A stretch of DNA of 64,000 nucleotides from Bradyrhizobium agreste. GTDB lineage: Bacteria > Pseudomonadota > Alphaproteobacteria > Rhizobiales > Xanthobacteraceae. Below are positions 26,032-33,866 of this stretch, one piece after another; positions within the stretch are counted from its first letter, which is position 1; each line of letters begins with the position of its first letter. Location: NCBI RefSeq assembly GCF_016031625.1, contig NZ_JACCHP010000029.1, positions 1 to 64,000 of the forward strand, in the 5' to 3' direction. A model generated the notes under the pieces. It was not told the DNA's origin and searched no databases. It worked only from the letters and a program-made list of their open reading frames with translations. The position numbers and the translations under genes were made by a program.

Positions 26032-26550
26032 ATGACCGGCCACGACCATTCGCATTCCCACCACGACCATGGTCATGACCATGATGATCGGTGGAAACAT
26101 GACGGCGTGCGCGTCATTCCCGGCAATCAGCTCGATACCAACGTGCCGTCGACGGTAGGCATGGACCGCGCGGCCGCGATCAATTTTGCCCGCGTCGGCG
26201 CGCAGAAATTGTGGGCGGGCACCGTCAGCATCAAGCCCGATGCCAAGACCGGCGCACATCACCACGGTCATCTCGAAAGCGTCATCTATGTCGTGAAGGG
26301 CAAGGCGCGGATGCGCTGGGGCGAGAAGCTGCAATTCACCGCGGAAGCCGGCCCTGGCGATTTCATTTTTGTCCCGCCCTACGTGCCCCACCAGGAGATC
26401 AACGCCAGCCCGGACGAGGTGCTGGAATGCGTGCTGGTGCGCAGCGACGGCGAGGCGGTGGCGATCAACCTCGACATCGAACCGGTCGAGAAGCCCGAGA
26501 CCGTGCTGTGGATCGACCCGGTGCACCGGGATCCCAACGAGAAGAAGTAA
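26032..26550 (+). CDS. Cupin-domain protein with His-rich N terminus
   Basis: Product of 172 residues. Residues 4-24 carry eight histidines and many aspartates (HDHSHSHHDHGHDHDD), a probable metal-binding tail. A single cupin barrel follows, with GAHHHGHLESVIYVVKGKAR as metal motif 1 (three or four His and a Glu) and GDFIFVPPYVPHQEIN as motif 2. The metal and reaction are unknown; such proteins include dioxygenases, isomerases and storage or sensing proteins. The His tail could deliver or buffer Ni, Zn or Cu. A 45-bp repeat-derived spacer precedes it. Confidence 0.8.
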   Translation: MTGHDHSHSHHDHGHDHDDRWKHDGVRVIPGNQLDTNVPSTVGMDRAAAINFARVGAQKLWAGTVSIKPDAKTGAHHHGHLESVIYVVKGKARMRWGEKLQFTAEAGPGDFIFVPPYVPHQEINASPDEVLECVLVRSDGEAVAINLDIEPVEKPETVLWIDPVHRDPNEKK

Positions 26551-26682
26551 GGCTCTTCAGGAGGCGCGGGGGGGGGGGATGCGACGGACCCCCGTGGATC
26601 GGGGTCCAAAAAATTGTCGGAAGCGGTGTCGGATGGCAGCTCGGTCGTCCGTCCTTGGGCAGAACCCGCCAAGGAGCTTCCG

Positions 26683-27111
26683 ATGCCCAAGATGATCTTC
26701 GTCAGCTTGCCGGTGACCGACCTGAGGCGCGCGACCGCCTTCTACGAGGCCGTCGGCGCGGTCAAGAATCCGCAATTCTGCGACGACACGGCGTCCTGCA
26801 TGGCCTTTTCCGAGGCCATCTACGTCATGCTCACGACGCACGACAAATTTCGCCAGTTCACGCCGAAGCCGATTGCGGATGCCAGGACCTCGAACCAGGT
26901 GCTGCTCTGCCTGTCCGCGGACAGCCGTGACGACGTTGACGACATCGTCGGCAAGGCCGAGGCGGCCGGCGGCGTGGCCGATCCCGGCCCCAAGGACGAA
27001 TACAGCTTCATGTACGGCCGCAGCTTCGAGGATCCGGATGGCCACATGTGGGGCGTGAACTGGATGGATCTTTCGGCCGCCCCTCTGCAGCCCGACCTGG
27101 CGAGCGTCTGA
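26683..27111 (+). CDS. VOC/glyoxalase-superfamily protein
   Basis: Product of 142 residues. MPKMIFVSLPVTDLRRATAF is the typical opening of the vicinal oxygen chelate fold, and FEDPDGHMWGVNWMD is the usual C-terminal strand. Putative metal ligands are not all obvious, so it may be a non-enzymatic or divergent member. AAGGAGC stands before the ATG. A run of eleven G at 26568-26578 lies upstream. It is followed after 51 bp by a PhnB-like member of the same superfamily. Confidence 0.8.
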   Translation: MPKMIFVSLPVTDLRRATAFYEAVGAVKNPQFCDDTASCMAFSEAIYVMLTTHDKFRQFTPKPIADARTSNQVLLCLSADSRDDVDDIVGKAEAAGGVADPGPKDEYSFMYGRSFEDPDGHMWGVNWMDLSAAPLQPDLASV

Positions 27112-27162
27112 TTGGCGAACGCCTGAGCCGAAACCACGTAGACCTGAAGAGGATCATTCACC

Positions 27163-27651
27163 ATGTCCAAGCTCGTGCCCTGCATGTGGTTCGACGGCGA
27201 TGCCGAGGACGCTGCAAAATTCTACGTCTCGCTGGTCCCGAATTCAGCGATCACGCACGTTCAGCGCAACGTTGCGGACGGCCCGTCCGGTAAGGAAGGC
27301 TCCGTGCTCGTCGTCGAGTTCACCGTGGCCGGACAGCCGCTGGTCGCGCTCAACGGCGGCATGAAGATGGAATACACCCACGCGATCTCCCTGATGATCC
27401 ATTGCGACGACCAGGCAGAGGTCGACAGCGTCTGGAAGGCGTTCCTCGCCAATGGCGGCCACGAGGAGCGGTGCGGCTGGTTGAGGGATCGCTGGGGCGT
27501 GGCCTGGCAAATCGTGCCGAAGGTGATGTTCGAGTTCCTGTCGAGCCCGGACAAGGCCGCCGCCGCGCGCGCAATGCAGGCGATGATGAAGATGGTGAAG
27601 CTGGACGTTGAAGCCTTGCGTCGTGCGTTCGAGGGCAAGTCGGCGGCGTGA
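27163..27651 (+). CDS. PhnB-like VOC-superfamily protein (3-demethylubiquinone methyltransferase-like fold)
   Basis: Product of 162 residues. MSKLVPCMWFDGDAEDAAKF and WGVAWQIVPKVMFEFL are characteristic of the PhnB/YdcJ-like subgroup of the VOC superfamily. This group is often annotated as 3-demethylubiquinone-9 3-methyltransferase domain, but enzymatic activity is usually unproven. It follows a related VOC gene with the same orientation, probably the same transcript. Its function is unassigned. Confidence 0.8.
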   Translation: MSKLVPCMWFDGDAEDAAKFYVSLVPNSAITHVQRNVADGPSGKEGSVLVVEFTVAGQPLVALNGGMKMEYTHAISLMIHCDDQAEVDSVWKAFLANGGHEERCGWLRDRWGVAWQIVPKVMFEFLSSPDKAAAARAMQAMMKMVKLDVEALRRAFEGKSAA

Positions 27652-27667
27652 GATCCGAACAGGTGCC

Positions 27668-27757
27668 GTAGGGTGGGCAAAGGCGCTCTTGCGCCGTGCC
27701 CACCATCTGTCTGCAATTGAGAGAGGTGGTGGGCACGCTTCGCTTTGCCCACCCTAC
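27668..27757. repeat. Palindromic repeat, GTAGGGTGGGCAAAG family
   Basis: GTAGGGTGGGCAAAGGCG and the complementary CGCTTTGCCCACCCTAC form arms, with nested GCGCCGTGCCCACCA / TGGTGGGCACGC in between. It separates the convergent PhnB-like gene and the beta-barrel gene and could act as a terminator. Confidence 0.8.
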
Positions 27758-27769
27758 GAAATTTTCGCG

Positions 27770-28945
27770 CTAATAATTGATCCGCAGCCCCACGCCGCCA
27801 TGGATGGTGTTGCCGACCGGCTGCGGGCCGAGCGTGCCGTTGGCGAAGAGGTCCACGATCCAGCCCTTCTGCACGCGGATGCCGAGCCGGCCGCCATATT
27901 CGAACCAGCCCTGGTTGCCCATGGTCGGCACCACCGTGCCCTGGCCGGTCACGGTGGCGACGATGCCGCTGTAGCTGGCGAAGGACTGCACCCAGCCGCC
28001 ATTGATGTTGGTCTCGATGTTGCTGCCGAACAGATGCGTCCACTGGCCGCCGATCTTGACGAGACTGGTGCGATCGGTGCCGGCAGCGATGCTGGCGTCG
28101 AACGGATTGAACGTCACCGCGCTGTCGCGATAGCCGGAGACGCGTTGCCAGAGCTGCCAGACCTCGATCGAGGCCGCGACCTCGTCGCGCGGCGAGAGGC
28201 GGCTCATCCAGCCGGCGCGGCCGTAAACGGCGTAGTTGGACGCGTTGGTCGAGCTCGTCACGCTCACCGGGCCAAGGCTGGTGTCGTAGCTGCGCGTGTA
28301 GCGCGCCTTCTCCCACGGCGTCAGGATCGCGCCGACGTCGAAGAACGGGCGCGACGAGCCCCAGTCGATGAAGTCGTAGCGCAGCGCGAAAGCGCCGATC
28401 GGTGCGCTCGTGATCTTGTAGCCGCCCTCGTTGTAATGCGTGTAGGCAATGCCGGCGAGCAGCGACAGATTGTTGGTCAGCTCCTTGCGGCCATGGATGC
28501 CGGCCGAGAACGAGCCGGCCGAGCCGAATGCGCTGATGCAGTCGCTGCAATTGATTTGCTCGTTCACGCCGAGCAGCACCGTGCCGAGCACCCGGTTGGT
28601 GATCATCTGGTTGAAGCGCTGACCTGCGAGACCGCCGATCGAGTTGCCGCTGGAATCCGCGCCGGTCGGTGTCGGGCTCGGCGACGGATACGGGCTGGGC
28701 GAGGGCGACGGATAGGGGCTCGGCGAAGGGGACGGGGTGGGTGACGGAGAATATGTCGGTGTCGGTGACGGCGAATAGGTCGGCGTTGGCGACGGCGAAT
28801 AGGTCGGGTAGGGGGTCGGCTCGCCGCATTCGATTTCGCAGGCCGCCTGGGCCGCCGCTTGACGACCATTGAGCGCGACAAACGCAAGCGCAGCGGCCAC
28901 GGTCAGCAGGCCGGTGAGGGAAAGCCGGACGTTGAAGTTCGCCAT
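27770..28945 (-). CDS. Outer-membrane beta-barrel protein with Pro/Ser/Thr/Tyr-rich repeat linker (autotransporter-like)
   Basis: Product of 391 residues. The signal peptide is residues 1-32 ([20 protein letters not shown]). Residues about 42-95 consist of PTPTYSPSP- and PSPSPYPS-type repeats. Residues about 100-391 show alternating hydrophobic and aromatic strands ending in [14 protein letters not shown], an amphipathic C-terminal strand of beta-barrel proteins. Cysteine pairs occur at ACEIEC before the linker and NCSDC after it. The ATG at 28945 gives the signal peptide. The gene starts 2 bp after the FecR-domain gene, so the two are coexpressed. Function may be surface display or export; no homologue is named with confidence. 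Confidence 0.7.
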   Translation of the reverse strand: MANFNVRLSLTGLLTVAAALAFVALNGRQAAAQAACEIECGEPTPYPTYSPSPTPTYSPSPTPTYSPSPTPSPSPSPYPSPSPSPYPSPSPTPTGADSSGNSIGGLAGQRFNQMITNRVLGTVLLGVNEQINCSDCISAFGSAGSFSAGIHGRKELTNNLSLLAGIAYTHYNEGGYKITSAPIGAFALRYDFIDWGSSRPFFDVGAILTPWEKARYTRSYDTSLGPVSVTSSTNASNYAVYGRAGWMSRLSPRDEVAASIEVWQLWQRVSGYRDSAVTFNPFDASIAAGTDRTSLVKIGGQWTHLFGSNIETNINGGWVQSFASYSGIVATVTGQGTVVPTMGNQGWFEYGGRLGIRVQKGWIVDLFANGTLGPQPVGNTIHGGVGLRINY

Positions 28946-28947
28946 CG

Positions 28948-29649
28948 TCAGCGCCCGCACAGCATGGCGTCGTCCTGGACGGCAGGCGTGATGGTCGGCG
29001 AGGCGCCGGCGTACTGGTTGACCGCGCACAACCCGGCGCTCGCGGCGCAGTTTGCGGCGAAGGTCCAGGGCGGCGTGTTGGTCTTGGTGATGCTCACCTT
29101 GCCGCCGGTCGAGGTGATGATGGCGGTGTCGCCGGGCTGGGTGAGCTGCACGCACTGGCCGCTCCTCGTGCAGACGCTGGCCGCGCCGTCCTGAAGCGCG
29201 ACGACGGAGCGCCCGCGCTGCGAGAGAATGTCGAGCGTGGTGCCGCGCACGCCGATGGTGGCGAGCGGCGTCGTGATCTTGTAAGCGGCCTTGTCGGAGT
29301 GTCCGGTGACGAAGCGGAAGGCGCCGGTGGTCATGCGGATCGCGACGTCACGATAGCTGTGCTCGTCGTTGAAGACCGTGCGGTCGAGCTTCAGCGTGGC
29401 GCTCGGCCCGAGCGACAGATTGGTGCTGTCGGCCATCACGAAACGCGCCGCGCTGTCGGCGCCGGTCCGCACGGTCTCGTCGCGCAGCATGCTGTCGCCG
29501 ACATTGATCGGCGTCGTGGTCGCGGCGACGCGCACCACTTCGTTCTGGATGACGACAGCCTGGCCGACACGGGTCTGCGCTTCGGCGCCGGATGTCGCGC
29601 AGATCGCGGCCGTGAGCAATGTGGAGAAAAGCCAAAAACGCAAATTCAT
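28948..29649 (-). CDS. Exported FecR-domain protein
   Basis: Product of 233 residues with a signal peptide ([20 protein letters not shown]). The FecR domain occupies about residues 25-165: [20 protein letters not shown] and [19 protein letters not shown] are typical. The C terminus carries several Cys ([21 protein letters not shown]). Classical FecR proteins are membrane anti-sigma factors next to an ECF sigma gene, but here no sigma factor and no transmembrane segment are present, and the partner is a beta-barrel gene. It is therefore more likely a secreted or periplasmic structural protein. Confidence 0.75.
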   Translation of the reverse strand: MNLRFWLFSTLLTAAICATSGAEAQTRVGQAVVIQNEVVRVAATTTPINVGDSMLRDETVRTGADSAARFVMADSTNLSLGPSATLKLDRTVFNDEHSYRDVAIRMTTGAFRFVTGHSDKAAYKITTPLATIGVRGTTLDILSQRGRSVVALQDGAASVCTRSGQCVQLTQPGDTAIITSTGGKVSITKTNTPPWTFAANCAASAGLCAVNQYAGASPTITPAVQDDAMLCGR

Positions 29650-29840
29650 TTCGCAACCGATCGATGTGTCCCTGATCGTACCGGATCGCGCGCGCTTGTG
29701 ATGTGGCGGAATTATCACAAGCGGCGCGGGACGTGCGTCATGCTTAGTGACAGTTGCGGCAGAATGCGTTCAATGACGGGAAGCAGTTTATTTTTCCCCG
29801 CGGTGAAGCCAATTTGCCACGCAAGACAGCCCCACAAAAG

Positions 29841-31130
29841 ATGCTCGAATTGCCCGCGGTTCCGGAGGTGACGCGGAGCGCAGTGATTGCTGTCGCGATC
29901 TTCCTGATCGCGCATCTGGCGCTGTTGATCGGCGTCACCACGCCGGAAAAATTTGTGTTCGACGAGGTGCATTACGTGCCGGCGGCGCGCCAGATGCTGG
30001 CGCCCGCGATGTCGCAGCCGATGCTCAATCCGATGCATCCGCCGCTGGCCAAGGAGCTGATCGCGGCATCGATCGCAACGTTCGGCGACAACGCGCTCGG
30101 CTGGCGTTATCCCGCGACCTTGTTCGGCGCGATCGCGATCGTCGCGATCTATCTGTGCGGACTCGCGCTGTTTGCCGCGCAGTCGCCGGCGATCGCCGCC
30201 GCGCTGATCGCAGCCTTCAACCAGATGCTGTACGTCCAGGCGCGCATCGCGATGCTGGATATCTTTGCGCTCGGCTTCGGCCTGCTTGCCACCGCCGCTT
30301 TCATGCATGGGTTTCGACGCGAGCGGCCGCAAGCGCTGTTCGCGGTGGCGGGCAGCCTGTTCGGCCTTGCGGCCGCGTGTAAATGGAGCGGCCTGTTTCC
30401 GCTCGGCGTCTGCATCGGCGTCGTTGCGCTGATCCGCCTGATGCAGGGGTGGCACACGCTGTTCGCCGATGCGAAGCCGGACGACTGGTATCGGCCGGAG
30501 CTTTGGCCCGGCCTGAAGCTGCATCATGTCGCGCTCTGCTTCGCCATCCTGCCGGCGATAGCTTATCTCGCCACCTTCGTGCCGCTCTACGGCCTGTCGC
30601 TGCCGGACTTGATCGAGGCGCAGCGGCGGATCTTTGCCGACAACACCACGACGGCCATCGCCGGCCACACCTATATGAGCGCATGGCCGTCCTGGCCGCT
30701 GCTCGCGCGCCCGGTCTGGTTCCTGTTCGACAAGACCACGGAGGACCACATCGCGGCGATCGTCTTCCTCGGCAATCCCCTCGTGCTGTGGCCGGCACTG
30801 CCTGCACTCGCCATCGTGCTGCGCGATTTCATCGTGGCGCGGCGCTGGGATGCATTCCTGATCGCGGCATTCTATTTCGGTCCCTGGCTCGCCTGGGCGT
30901 TGCTGCCGCGCACCCTGGGCTTCATCTACTACTATCTGCCGGCCGCCACCGCAGCGTCGCTGGCACTGGTCTATGTGCTGCGCCGCGAGGGGCTGCCGCG
31001 CTGGCTGTTGTGGGCCTATGTCGGTGTCGCGGCGGCCGCCTTTGCGGTGATGCTGCCGATTTCCGCAGCCTTCATCGGCACCTCGATGGCGAGCTTCAAC
31101 CGGCTGATGCTGTTCCAAAGCTGGATATGA
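29841..31130 (+). CDS. GT39-like dolichyl-phosphate-mannose protein mannosyltransferase family protein
   Basis: Product of 429 residues, or up to 458 if a TTG at 29754 is used. Multiple membrane segments are present. The first periplasmic loop has FDEVHYVPAARQML with the essential acidic pair, and NPMHPPLAKELIAASI, as in PMT/ArnT-type GT-C glycosyltransferases. These transfer a sugar from a polyprenyl phosphate carrier to protein or lipid. Donor and acceptor are unknown. The divergent exported FecR/beta-barrel pair is a plausible but unproven substrate. Confidence 0.78.
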   Translation: MLELPAVPEVTRSAVIAVAIFLIAHLALLIGVTTPEKFVFDEVHYVPAARQMLAPAMSQPMLNPMHPPLAKELIAASIATFGDNALGWRYPATLFGAIAIVAIYLCGLALFAAQSPAIAAALIAAFNQMLYVQARIAMLDIFALGFGLLATAAFMHGFRRERPQALFAVAGSLFGLAAACKWSGLFPLGVCIGVVALIRLMQGWHTLFADAKPDDWYRPELWPGLKLHHVALCFAILPAIAYLATFVPLYGLSLPDLIEAQRRIFADNTTTAIAGHTYMSAWPSWPLLARPVWFLFDKTTEDHIAAIVFLGNPLVLWPALPALAIVLRDFIVARRWDAFLIAAFYFGPWLAWALLPRTLGFIYYYLPAATAASLALVYVLRREGLPRWLLWAYVGVAAAAFAVMLPISAAFIGTSMASFNRLMLFQSWI

Positions 31131-31133
31131 TTT

Positions 31134-31168
31134 CGCCGCCCGCCGGGCTGCGGCAGGCGGCGTGTTTT
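31134..31168 (+). terminator. Probable terminator after the mannosyltransferase gene
   Basis: CGCCGCC (31134-31140) pairs with GGCGGCG (31156-31162), followed by TGTTTT. It starts 3 bp after the stop codon. Confidence 0.5.
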
Positions 31169-31184
31169 GCCCGGGAGCCGAGAA

Positions 31185-31826
31185 TTACTTCGCCGCGGTC
31201 TTGGTGTCCATGTTCACGACCTGGACGCGGCGGTTGACCGGGGCGGCACCGTTGGCGGCGTCCTTCAGCTTGGTCTTGCCGTAGCCGACGGTGACCAGAT
31301 CGGCGCCGTTGAGGCCGTAATTCTGCACCAGGTACTTCTTGATGGTGTCGGCGCGCCGCTCGGAGAGCCCTTGATTGTACTCTTCGCCGCCGATCGCGTC
31401 GGTGTGGCCGGCGACCACGAAGGTCGAGCCCTTCAACGCCGGATCGGACAGCGCCTTGCCGAGCGCCTGCACCGATGCCACCGACGTCTTGGCGATGTCG
31501 GCCGAGTTGTAGTCGAACTGGATCTCCAGGTCGATCTTCGGCTTGGTCGCAGCCAGCTCGGCGATCTGCTCGCGCTCGCCCGTCGAGAGCGAGCGGGTCG
31601 AGCGGTTGCGCACGGTATTCAGGAAGGTCGCTTCCTTGGCCTGCGCGGTCGTGTCGGCCTGGGGGCCAACCGACAGGCCGCGGGTCGCCGGCCTCGGCTT
31701 CAGCGCATCGACGATCTGGTCGGCGGAGATGTTGTTGTCGCCGGCCAGTGCAAGGCTCGCCGTCATCGACAGGACGGCTGTCAGGGTGATCGCCGTCAGT
31801 CCAAAGGACTTATTGAAATGGGTCAT
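31185..31826 (-). CDS. OmpA-family outer-membrane lipoprotein-like/peptidoglycan-binding protein
   Basis: Product of 213 residues. The signal peptide is LTAITLTAVLSMTASLALAG. The C-terminal OmpA domain begins with LEIQFDYNSADI and contains VAGHTDAIGGEEYNQGLSER and VNRRVQVVN, which bind peptidoglycan. No lipobox Cys was seen and the N-terminal region is too short for a full OmpA barrel. The ATG at 31826 is supported by the signal peptide. It probably anchors the outer membrane or cell envelope to peptidoglycan. It is convergent with the mannosyltransferase gene. Confidence 0.85.
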   Translation of the reverse strand: MTHFNKSFGLTAITLTAVLSMTASLALAGDNNISADQIVDALKPRPATRGLSVGPQADTTAQAKEATFLNTVRNRSTRSLSTGEREQIAELAATKPKIDLEIQFDYNSADIAKTSVASVQALGKALSDPALKGSTFVVAGHTDAIGGEEYNQGLSERRADTIKKYLVQNYGLNGADLVTVGYGKTKLKDAANGAAPVNRRVQVVNMDTKTAAK

Positions 31827-32217
31827 CGTGGTATCCTCGCTGTTACGCCTGATGGCGATTTGATGCTGCGAGCCTAGGGCAGGTTCAACGGCGCCAGATG
31901 TGATCTTGGTCACATTCGAAACGGCGAGCCGACCTCCCGCTATGTCGGGCTCGAAGCGCCGACCGACGAGAACATCTGGCTGGTCGATCGCCTCACCGGA
32001 GTGTCTATCGCTGCTAAGCGGAAGGACGTGGCAAGGCCATGTGCTAACCGGAGGTTGCAACCGGCAGCGTCGGGGAGCGCCCAAAAGCCGCACGCTGAAA
32101 TGGGGGTACCACTGCAGCGCAGCAACGAAATTGTCTTTTCCCTGCAAACTTGTGGCTGAAGAATGGCTGTCGCGTTGGCCGGCATCAGGCCGGCTTCCTA
32201 TTCGAGGAGAGACCTTG
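31827..32217. other. Intergenic region without a recognised gene
   Basis: 391 bp between divergent OmpA and a small exported protein. An ORF runs through it into the next gene from 31900 but has no signal peptide-like start or known similarity. A GCCGG/CCGGC hairpin lies at about 32180-32194, just before the ribosome site of the small gene. A fragment reading TDENIWLVDRLTG suggests decayed coding sequence, but its origin was not identified. Confidence 0.4.
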
Positions 32218-32463
32218 ATGAAGACCCTGTTGCTTGCGACGGCATTCGCCGCACTTGCTCTGTCCCCCGCGTCCGCTGCCAAGATGGCGTGCACCAGTGC
32301 AAACATGGCAAAGCTCGTTGCCGGCATGGGCGGTGAAGACACGCCCGGCAAGATGGCGGCGAGGAAGTCGATGGCCGCGGCCAATTCCGAGATGAGCAAG
32401 GGCAACATGCGTGGAGCGTGCAAGCACTATATGAGCGCCGAGAAGGCGATGGCGATGAAGTAG
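32218..32463 (+). CDS. Small exported protein, Met- and Lys-rich
   Basis: Product of 81 residues. The signal peptide is LLLATAFAALALSPASAAKM. The mature part is about 60 residues with two Cys (MACTSAN, GACKHYM), nine Met and several Lys. It is preceded by a good site (CGAGGAGAGA) and followed by a strong terminator, which supports it being a real monocistronic gene. No function is assigned. Similar small proteins with this C-terminal pattern are common in Bradyrhizobium as unnamed products. Confidence 0.75.
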   Translation: MKTLLLATAFAALALSPASAAKMACTSANMAKLVAGMGGEDTPGKMAARKSMAAANSEMSKGNMRGACKHYMSAEKAMAMK

Positions 32464-32489
32464 GCTTCCGCCTGATCCCACCCGTCATG

Positions 32490-32523
32490 GCCGCGCTGGC
32501 AGCAGATGGCAGCGCGGCTTTTT
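32490..32523 (+). terminator. Rho-independent terminator of the small exported protein gene
   Basis: GCCGCGCTG (32490-32498) pairs perfectly with CAGCGCGGC (32510-32518), loop of 11 bases, followed by TTTTT. It lies 27 bp after the stop codon. Confidence 0.85.
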
Positions 32524-32574
32524 CGTGTCCCTGCTTTTTGCCTCGCGGCGAATCCCGCTACATTGCGTCTCGCA

Positions 32575-33735
32575 ATGTCCCGCACGCCCAAACCGCTCCC
32601 GCTCACCACGACACAGGCCCGGCAGATCTGGCTGCATGCCCAGCGGCTGGCCGATCGCGCTCCGTTCGGCGAAGGCGCACAGGCCGTCTCGGCCGCTGTC
32701 GCCCATCTCGGCTATGTGCAGATCGACACCATCAACGTCATCGAGCGTTGCCATCACCACATCCTGTTCAGCCGGATCCCGTCCTACCGGCGCGCCGATC
32801 TGCGCCATGCCCAGACCATCGACAAGACCGTGTTCGAGTACTGGACGCACGCGCTCTCCTACGTGCCGGCGAACGACTTCCGCTTCTTCCTGCCGGCGAT
32901 GCGCAAGCACCGCCGCGAGGGGCACAAATGGTTCGCCTCGGTGAAGCCGGCCGACACGCGCAAGGTGATGCGGCTGCTGCGCGGCGGGCCGCTGACGATC
33001 CGGGACATCGACGACGACGTGCTCGTCGAGAAGGAGCATCTGTGGCAGAGCCGCAAGCCGTCGAAGCGGGCGCTGCAGCTCGCCTTCTATACCGGGGCCG
33101 TCACCATCAGCGAGCGCCAGGGCATGCTCAAGACCTACGAGCTGACGACGCGTCATTTCGCCTGGGACAGGCTGCCGAAGCCGGCGTCGGCAAGCGAGAT
33201 CACGGCCTATCTGCTCGACCGCGCGTTGCGCTCGCAGGGTGTGGTGAGCCTCGATTCGGTCTGCCATCTCGATGCGCCCAGCAAGAAGCCGGTCGCGCGC
33301 CTGATCGCCTCGCGCGTCCGCCGTGGCGAGCTCGTGCCCGTCGCGATCGAGGGCGCGGGCAAGCAGGAGCACTGGGCCTCGCCCGCAGCGCTTGAACCGC
33401 ACGAGGTGTCGCCCGATCTCGTCCACATCCTCTCGCCGTTCGATCCCCTGATCATCCAGCGCAAGCGCACCAATCTCATCTTCGGCTACAACCACCTGTT
33501 CGAAGCCTATGTGCCGAAAGCCAAGCGCAAGCTCGGCTATTTCGCGCTGCCCGTGCTGGTCGGCGACGAGATCGTCGCCGCGCTCGATCTCAAGACCGAC
33601 CGGCAGAACAAGAAGCTGTTGATGCAGAAATGGACCTGGGTCGGGCAGGGCAGGAAGACGGCGGGCCGCAAGGAGCTCAAGCGCAAGATTGAGGACGAGC
33701 TCGATCGCTTCGAGCGTTTTCAGCTCGCGGAGTGA
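32575..33735 (+). CDS. ycaQ: YcaQ/AlkZ-family winged-helix DNA glycosylase
   Basis: Product of 386 residues. The family (HTH_42, formerly DUF1006) unhooks interstrand crosslinks and alkylated bases. The opening LTTTQARQIWLHAQRL, the catalytic QxD-type motif in GYVQIDTINVI (Q-I-D), FSRIPSYRRADL and VFEYWTHALSYVP agree with E. coli YcaQ. The start at 32575 is preferred because the upstream frame reading from 32506 covers the terminator. A 1-kb ORF on the opposite strand is an artefact of codon use. Confidence 0.8.
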   Translation: MSRTPKPLPLTTTQARQIWLHAQRLADRAPFGEGAQAVSAAVAHLGYVQIDTINVIERCHHHILFSRIPSYRRADLRHAQTIDKTVFEYWTHALSYVPANDFRFFLPAMRKHRREGHKWFASVKPADTRKVMRLLRGGPLTIRDIDDDVLVEKEHLWQSRKPSKRALQLAFYTGAVTISERQGMLKTYELTTRHFAWDRLPKPASASEITAYLLDRALRSQGVVSLDSVCHLDAPSKKPVARLIASRVRRGELVPVAIEGAGKQEHWASPAALEPHEVSPDLVHILSPFDPLIIQRKRTNLIFGYNHLFEAYVPKAKRKLGYFALPVLVGDEIVAALDLKTDRQNKKLLMQKWTWVGQGRKTAGRKELKRKIEDELDRFERFQLAE

Positions 33736-33866
33736 GAGGCCTTCTGCATCGGCGCCACGGGTCGATCCGGCTGCGCTCCGTGCATTGCTCGCTCCATTGA
33801 CTCCTTGCCCACGATGCTCAAAACCGGCACTTCAAGCCCTAGAAAAGCAACAACCCGGGGGAAGCC

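Noticed and set aside
26568-26578. Run of eleven G before the VOC gene as a phase-variation switch
   Set aside because: It lies outside coding sequence and 104 bp from the start codon, with no promoter spacing evidence. It may be a sequencing artefact.
27668-27757. Repeat considered as a CRISPR-like array
   Set aside because: It is one inverted pair, not regularly spaced direct repeats with unique spacers. No cas genes are present.
28948-29649. FecR protein as a classical anti-sigma factor of an iron-signalling system
   Set aside because: There is no ECF sigma gene or TonB-dependent receptor nearby and no membrane anchor after the signal peptide.
32485-33495. 336-codon minus-strand ORF over the YcaQ-like gene
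   Set aside because: Opposite strand of a YcaQ family gene with intact motifs; no domain in the shadow frame.
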